DNA from: an uncultured Treponema sp.
GTDB lineage: Bacteria; Spirochaetota; Spirochaetia; Treponematales; Treponemataceae
DNA: 10,588 nt
Assembly (NCBI GenBank): GCA_946538875.1
Contig: CAMNHD010000030.1
Coordinates: 1 to 10,588 of the forward strand
Direction: 5' to 3'
Part shown: in pieces, positions 7,982 through 10,588 of the stretch
How the letters are laid out: the number at the start of each line of letters is the position of its first letter
Numbering within the stretch: position 1 is the stretch's first letter
Notes under the pieces: model-generated
Told to the model about the DNA's origin: nothing
Databases searched by the model: none
The model's input: only the letters and a program-made list of their open reading frames with translations
Position numbers and translations under genes: made by a program

Positions 7982-8027
7982 GGTCACAGCCCCATGTAAC
8001 GCTGGAGCCGCTCCGTGTGTATCCGGC

Positions 8028-8063
8028 AAAAAAAAAGACTGATTCTCTAAAAGAAAATCAGTC
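8028..8063 (-). terminator. Intrinsic terminator upstream of free-standing carB (attenuator or lipoprotein-gene terminator)
   Basis: On the minus strand GACTGATT (8063-8056) pairs with AATCAGTC (8044-8037), with two further inner pairs (GA 8054-8053 with TC 8047-8046) and a small loop, followed by nine Ts (8036-8028). It is 95 bases upstream of the carB ATG. I find no convincing promoter between it and carB, which argues that carB transcripts pass through it. The other reading is that it simply ends the lipoprotein transcript, whose stop lies about 240 bases upstream with no better terminator. Confidence 0.85.
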
Positions 8064-8153
8064 GTGCAAATTGAAAAATTCAAAGACAACGGAATTGTGT
8101 TTTCCAACAAAAGTATTGAGTTCAACTCTTTTTCCGTCGTTCCTAGCCTTCAT
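8058..8153 (-). CDS. Candidate 31-codon leader peptide before the carB attenuator
   Basis: ATG 8153-8151 opens a 31-residue frame (MKARNDGKRVELNTF..., ending FEFFNLHD) that ends at TGA 8060-8058, inside the 5' arm of the terminator stem. An in-frame TAA lies four codons upstream. There is no Shine-Dalgarno; a predicted -10 box lies 11 bases before the ATG, the same spacing as at the other leader. The late codons are T-rich (GTT GTC TTT GAA TTT TTC). Within it a 9-bp stem, ACGACGGAA (8140-8132) with TTCCGTTGT (8094-8086, one G-U), could act as a pause hairpin. Chance occurrence is not excluded. Confidence 0.35.
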   Translation of the reverse strand: MKARNDGKRVELNTFVGKHNSVVFEFFNLHD

Positions 8154-8164
8154 ATAAGGACATT

Positions 8165-8193
8165 AGAATACCACAAAGGTAAACTTTTTGCAA
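8165..8193 (-). promoter_or_regulatory. Candidate promoter immediately upstream of the carB leader ORF
   Basis: -35 TTGCAA (8193-8188), 17-base spacer, -10 TATTCT (8170-8165), on the minus strand. Each box matches consensus at four of six positions. It would start transcription a few bases before the ATG at 8153. Confidence 0.35.
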
Positions 8194-8237
8194 GTGGGAG
8201 CAATAATCCCGCTGGCTTCACACTGCTTTGCCCTGTA

Positions 8238-8265
8238 ATTATATAGCAGGCAGAATGATTTTAAA
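8238..8265 (-). promoter_or_regulatory. Second candidate promoter for the carB leader
   Basis: -35 TTTAAA (8265-8260), 16-base spacer, consensus -10 TATAAT (8243-8238) on the minus strand, just after the lipoprotein stop codon. If used, the carB 5' UTR is about 300 bases long and includes an extra 80 bases of leader in which I see only a small GGGA/TCCC hairpin near 8198-8211. Region 7933-8301 has no large gene; it holds this promoter, the leader ORF, the terminator and the palindrome. Confidence 0.45.
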
Positions 8266-8301
8266 AGCAGCCCTTCTCCTTGCCGCGTTTTTATGCAAAG
8301 A

Positions 8302-8808
8302 TTAGTTGTTCCTGAACAGTTCAGGGGCATGGGCTCCTTCGCCGACAACTTCTACGAGAACTGACCAGTCTTCGTTTGCCTTGAACACTATTTCCGAAGG
8401 AGTTATCTCTCCTTCGAAACCTTCGCTCTCGCAGGCATATTGCTTTACAGGAACGTCAGAATCATCTTCCCAAATGTTATAGTACCACTTTCCTGAAAGA
8501 GAAAGGGTTACTGTCCCTGCAGCCTCGTCCACAGTGTATGTTCCGTCAACAAGTTCCACCGGCGGCTCATAGTGCACAACATAAGTACAGTTCTTTTCAT
8601 CCAGGAACTTTACGGAAATGCCCTCTAAAGAAGCATCTCCATATTCATCAAAATCGCTGCCGGCAAGAGATACAGCTGCTGTTCTCTTGGCAGCCTTGTC
8701 AGTCTTTGAAGCCTCTGCTGCAGCTCCTGTGGTTACACAAGAGGCAAGGGAAGCAAGGGCCAGCAGACAGCAGGACACAATCGCAATACCTTTAAAATTC
8801 TTTTTCAT
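8302..8808 (-). CDS. Small predicted lipoprotein of unknown function
   Basis: 168 residues from ATG 8808, chosen because GGAGG (8820-8816) lies 7 bases upstream and the product then begins with a clean signal (MKKNFKG, hydrophobic IAIVSCCLLALASLAS). A lipobox LASC ends at Cys24, so the mature protein should be lipid-anchored; spirochaetal lipoboxes are often relaxed in this way. After an Ala/Thr/Lys-rich linker (about 25-45) the body is acidic and probably beta-rich (CTYVVHYEPPVELVDGTYTV, GTVTLSLSGKWYYNIWEDD), with Cys76 and Cys130 that might pair. I recognise no family. It is divergent from the M15 peptidase gene and on the same strand as carB. The extended frame to 8853 is unlikely because it would cover the 5' UTR hairpin and leave the signal peptide internal. 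Confidence 0.8.
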   Translation of the reverse strand: MKKNFKGIAIVSCCLLALASLASCVTTGAAAEASKTDKAAKRTAAVSLAGSDFDEYGDASLEGISVKFLDEKNCTYVVHYEPPVELVDGTYTVDEAAGTVTLSLSGKWYYNIWEDDSDVPVKQYACESEGFEGEITPSEIVFKANEDWSVLVEVVGEGAHAPELFRNN

Positions 8809-8829
8809 ACAATTTCCTCCATATTTTCC

Positions 8830-8846
8830 GCCGGAAGACTTCCGGC
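8830..8846 (-). promoter_or_regulatory. 5' UTR hairpin of the lipoprotein gene
   Basis: GCCGGAA (8830-8836) and TTCCGGC (8840-8846) form a perfect 7-bp stem with a 3-base loop, 9 bases upstream of the Shine-Dalgarno. No T-run follows it on the minus strand, so it is not a terminator; it may stabilise the mRNA or tune translation. Confidence 0.5.
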
Positions 8847-8860
8847 AAAACAATAGTTTA

Positions 8861-8889
8861 ATTGTAACTTAATTATCTGGTTTCCGCAA
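8861..8889 (-). promoter_or_regulatory. Candidate promoter of the lipoprotein gene
   Basis: On the minus strand, -35 TTGCGG (8889-8884), 17-base spacer, -10 TACAAT (8866-8861). It places the hairpin at 8830-8846 near the start of the mRNA. Confidence 0.4.
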
Positions 8890-9025
8890 GTTTTTTTCTG
8901 GATTAGACCCTCCAGCGAAACAGAAAATGTATCGAAGCTTTCGAAGTAGTTTTCAATTGCAACATCGACTTCGGAAATAATGTAAAGAAAAAAATCTTAA
9001 AAATAAAAAAATACTAAAAATGGAG

Positions 9026-9031
9026 TATAAT
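9026..9031 (+). promoter_or_regulatory. -10 box of the M15 peptidase gene
   Basis: A consensus TATAAT lies in a very A/T-rich stretch (8991-9035), about 78 bases before the chosen start codon. No good -35 is seen at 16-18 bases, so an activator or an UP-like A-tract may matter. Upstream (8940-8975) is an imperfect inverted repeat, TTCGAAGT and ACTTCGGA, a possible operator. The divergent gap 8809-9108 holds nothing else that I can see. Confidence 0.4.
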
Positions 9032-9108
9032 AAATATCAGGATTTTGAATTTTTTCCAAGTGTATTTTGATTGGAACAATTGTCGATTCAAAAAAAAGGA
9101 TGCATCAC

Positions 9109-10032
9109 ATGGGTGTATTGCTGATTATAAAGAAAATATACATGACTCTCTCTATGACCATGCTGGTTCCGCTGGTTTCAATTGCACCAGGCTTGGAAAC
9201 TGTTGGAACAGAGCCTGCAGGACTGCACATTTTCCGTGAGTCTTATCCCAATGTCACTTTTACCTCTGTATATGACCCTGAACTTGGTGACTTCTTGATT
9301 ACTATTACAGCCGGGAACCAAAGTGCGGAATTATACTGGCAGGATTCAAGATTTTTACCCTTCAGCGAATTAGAAAACAAGGATATGTTCCTGCCGCTGC
9401 TTTACGAATACGAAAAGGAAGTTGCGGATCCGGCAACTTTTACCCAGGAAGACATTGATTACATAAACGAATACAGTTCCGTGGAGAACCGACGCAACGG
9501 TCCCTGTACTCCACCGTATTTATATGATGTGGTTTATGATTGCCTTACGCATCAGCGTGTGGAGAAACACATAAAGAACCACATGTTCCTGGGTAAACGC
9601 ACAAAAGTCCACGAAGAGATAATTCCAGCTTTGGACCGAATCCAAAAAAGATTGAAGGAACTCTCTGCCAAAGATGCGGAGGTAAAAACATTTATCGAAA
9701 AGCTTTCCAGTGCAGACGGATACAACTGGCGCACAATCCGCGATTCCCGGAACCGTTCATTCCACAGTCTGGGAATAGCAATAGATGTGTTGCCAAAAGG
9801 CTGGGGGTCCAAGAATGTCTATTGGGCATGGCGTCGTGACATTGACCCTGACAGGTGGATGCTCCTGCCCTTGGAACGGCGTTGGATGCCACCTGCAAAA
9901 GTGATAGAAGTATTCGAGGAAGAAGGTTTCATCTACGGCGGAAAGTGGCTCATCTGGGACAACATGCATTTTGAATACCGCCCGGAAGTCATAAGGTATA
10001 GTATTATATCAAGAAAGGACAATCCTCTGTAA
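9109..10032 (+). CDS. M15-family zinc metallopeptidase, exported (murein peptide hydrolase)
   Basis: 307 residues from ATG 9109, chosen because AAGGA (9096-9100) is 8 bases upstream and the N-terminus (MGVLLIIKKIYMTLSMTM, LVPLVSIAPG) then reads as an export signal or membrane anchor. ATG 9142 is a possible later start. The C-terminal domain has SFHSLGIAID (217-226), giving zinc ligands His219 and Asp226, and DNMHFEYRPE (284-293), giving ligand His287 and probable catalytic Asp284. The D-x-x-H form matches the M15C group (phage T5 endopeptidase type) instead of the E-x-x-H of VanY/VanX. Such enzymes cut peptidoglycan stem peptides; the bond is not predictable here. The long N-terminal region (about 40-190), with a run of charged helix near 165-200, is not recognised. 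Ends at TAA 10030; no T-rich terminator follows, only a 5-bp hairpin at 10044-10056. Confidence 0.85.
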   Translation: MGVLLIIKKIYMTLSMTMLVPLVSIAPGLETVGTEPAGLHIFRESYPNVTFTSVYDPELGDFLITITAGNQSAELYWQDSRFLPFSELENKDMFLPLLYEYEKEVADPATFTQEDIDYINEYSSVENRRNGPCTPPYLYDVVYDCLTHQRVEKHIKNHMFLGKRTKVHEEIIPALDRIQKRLKELSAKDAEVKTFIEKLSSADGYNWRTIRDSRNRSFHSLGIAIDVLPKGWGSKNVYWAWRRDIDPDRWMLLPLERRWMPPAKVIEVFEEEGFIYGGKWLIWDNMHFEYRPEVIRYSIISRKDNPL

Positions 10033-10114
10033 CAATTGAACGCGTGAATGCTTCACAGGTGCTCCAATCCCTTGCATAGTCTTCAATTTGGGAAAAAGTC
10101 CAAACGCAGTATTC

Positions 10115-10245
10115 TTGAAGGGGAAGGCCTTCCCCTCGCTCCCAAGCAAGTCGCTTCGCGGTTCGTCCCTGCAGGCAGTGCCGAACCTCTCCGCTTTGTT
10201 GCTTGTCCGCTACCCCTTCTGCGGGCTCAATCGCCGCCCGCAACG
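10115..10245. repeat. Intergenic repeat block headed by a perfect 18-bp palindrome
   Basis: AGGGGAAGGCCTTCCCCT (10119-10136) is a perfect palindrome followed by CGCTCCC, the same flank as at 4668-4672. The block continues GC-rich, with inverted repeat GGTTCG (10160-10165) and CGAACC (10182-10187). Open frames through it on both strands look like translated repeat and not protein. It separates the M15 gene from a decayed gene and seems to end where recognisable coding sequence resumes. Confidence 0.5.
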
Positions 10246-10277
10246 CCTGCTCACCATCATCTCCATCAGAACCATAA

Positions 10278-10524
10278 AGCAAAGTCTGGAAAATCGTAAA
10301 ATTTATTGCAAAGATTTTTGGCCACAGAAAGACCGGTTTCCTTGTAATCACAAACAAGAGGGGCGTGGAAGTAAGCAACGAAATCCAGTGTTACTGCCTC
10401 AACGTAGGAAAAGAAGTAAAATATCTTCTTCCTGCTTTCAGGTGCCGATGACGCTGAGGCTCAGAGAACGGTAGACGCATTCTAAAAGACTCTCTCAGCA
10501 ACCTCTAAAAACTTCAGTTTTTAG
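10278..10524 (+). pseudogene. Remnant of a small protein gene, broken by frameshift, deletion and stop
   Basis: Three frames each carry protein-like segments. Frame 1 (about 10250-10276) reads LTIISIRTI, a membrane-like end. Frame 2 (10278-10451) reads SKVWKIVKFIAKIFGHRKTG, then FLVITNKRGVEV and NVGKEVKYLLP, before a stop at 10449. Frame 3 (from about 10435) reads LLSGADDAEAQRTVDAF, a TAA at 10483 where a Tyr codon would be one base away, then KTLSATSKNFSF and TAG 10522. The segments read as one protein with an N-terminal membrane stretch, a central strand-rich domain, an internal deletion near 10435 and a late nonsense change. I recall similar hypothetical proteins in treponemes but cannot name a function. 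No ribosome-binding site or start is evident; the repeat at 10115-10245 may have replaced the 5' end. Confidence 0.5.
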
Positions 10525-10530
10525 AGGTGC
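10498..10530. repeat. 12-13-bp inverted repeat
   Basis: ACCTCTAAAAACT (10501-10513) and AGTTTTTAGAGGT (10516-10528) pair perfectly around TC, with GC/GC pairs beyond a bulged A. It overlaps the end of the decayed gene. The A/T tracts are within the stem, so it resembles a bidirectional terminator or an interspersed palindrome. Confidence 0.6.
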
Positions 10531-10539
10531 CAGTTTTAT

Positions 10540-10586
10540 GGGCTCGTGAGCCCGTGAAAATATGTAGCGGAGCGAAATATTTTCAC
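10540..10586. repeat. Two further adjacent hairpins at the right edge
   Basis: GGGCTC (10540-10545) with GAGCCC (10548-10553), then GTGAAAATAT (10554-10563) with ATATTTTCAC (10577-10586) around a GTAGCGGAGCGAA loop. They follow the inverted repeat at 10498 with little spacing, giving three hairpins in 90 bases. No gene is seen in this strip. Confidence 0.5.
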
Positions 10587-10588
10587 AA

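Noticed and set aside
7933..8301. T-box or another known riboswitch before carB
   Set aside because: I see no T-box sequence (AGGGTGGNACCGCG-like) and no core of a class I know.
9067..9108. Upstream TTG start for the M15 gene
   Set aside because: TTG 9067 lacks a Shine-Dalgarno, while ATG 9109 has AAGGA at good spacing and gives a better signal sequence.
10004..10378. 124-codon minus-strand open frame overlapping the M15 gene end
   Set aside because: It crosses the 3' end of the M15 gene, the palindromic repeat and the plus-strand gene remnant, and its product has no domain-like pattern or ribosome-binding site.
10088..10474. 128-codon plus-strand open frame
   Set aside because: It is mainly translated repeat; only short parts coincide with the decayed gene, which changes frame.
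1..10588. CRISPR array, tRNA, rRNA, insertion sequence or prophage
   Set aside because: No regular spaced repeats, no cloverleaf-like segment, no transposase or phage structural frame seen on either strand.

Overview
The window is about 10.6 kb of moderate-GC bacterial chromosome. The gene content and style suggest a spirochaete close to Treponema, probably a host-associated one: an M15-type murein peptidase with a C-terminus I associate with treponemes, a small relaxed-lipobox lipoprotein, and GC-rich palindromic intergenic repeats. This assignment comes from pattern recognition, not from a search.

Layout, left to right. Positions 1-98 hold the last 31 codons of a plus-strand gene, probably an EF-G/TetM-like translational GTPase. 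A GC-rich repeat (99-200) separates it from a convergent minus-strand gene at 219-4439. That gene is a 1406-residue fusion of a complete carbamoyl-phosphate synthase large subunit (CarB) with a complete diaminopimelate epimerase (DapF) domain. Upstream of it, on the same strand, is a second free-standing CarB (4684-7932). The two CarB proteins look like different lineages: the fusion resembles clostridial CarB, the free-standing one Bacteroidetes-type CarB. No small subunit (carA) is in the window. Next come a minus-strand lipoprotein gene (8302-8808), a divergent plus-strand M15 peptidase gene (9109-10032), and a tail of about 550 bases holding a palindromic repeat, a decayed gene and three hairpins.

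The most interesting part is the pair of leaders. Each carB gene has an intrinsic terminator with a nine-U tail in its 5' untranslated region. In each leader a good candidate promoter lies exactly 11 bases before the ATG of a short ORF (24 and 31 codons). Each short ORF stops at or inside the 5' arm of the terminator. This is the geometry of ribosome-coupled attenuation, as in enterobacterial pyrBI, and the DNA before the fusion gene's terminator is T-rich as in pyrBI. The leader of the fusion gene can also form two crossing helices, so a riboswitch-like element is possible.

Working model (inference): two carbamoyl-phosphate synthases, each under its own attenuator, serve pyrimidine and arginine synthesis. 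The fused DapF domain may be a catalytic passenger, or a modified domain, because the first of its two catalytic cysteines is alanine.
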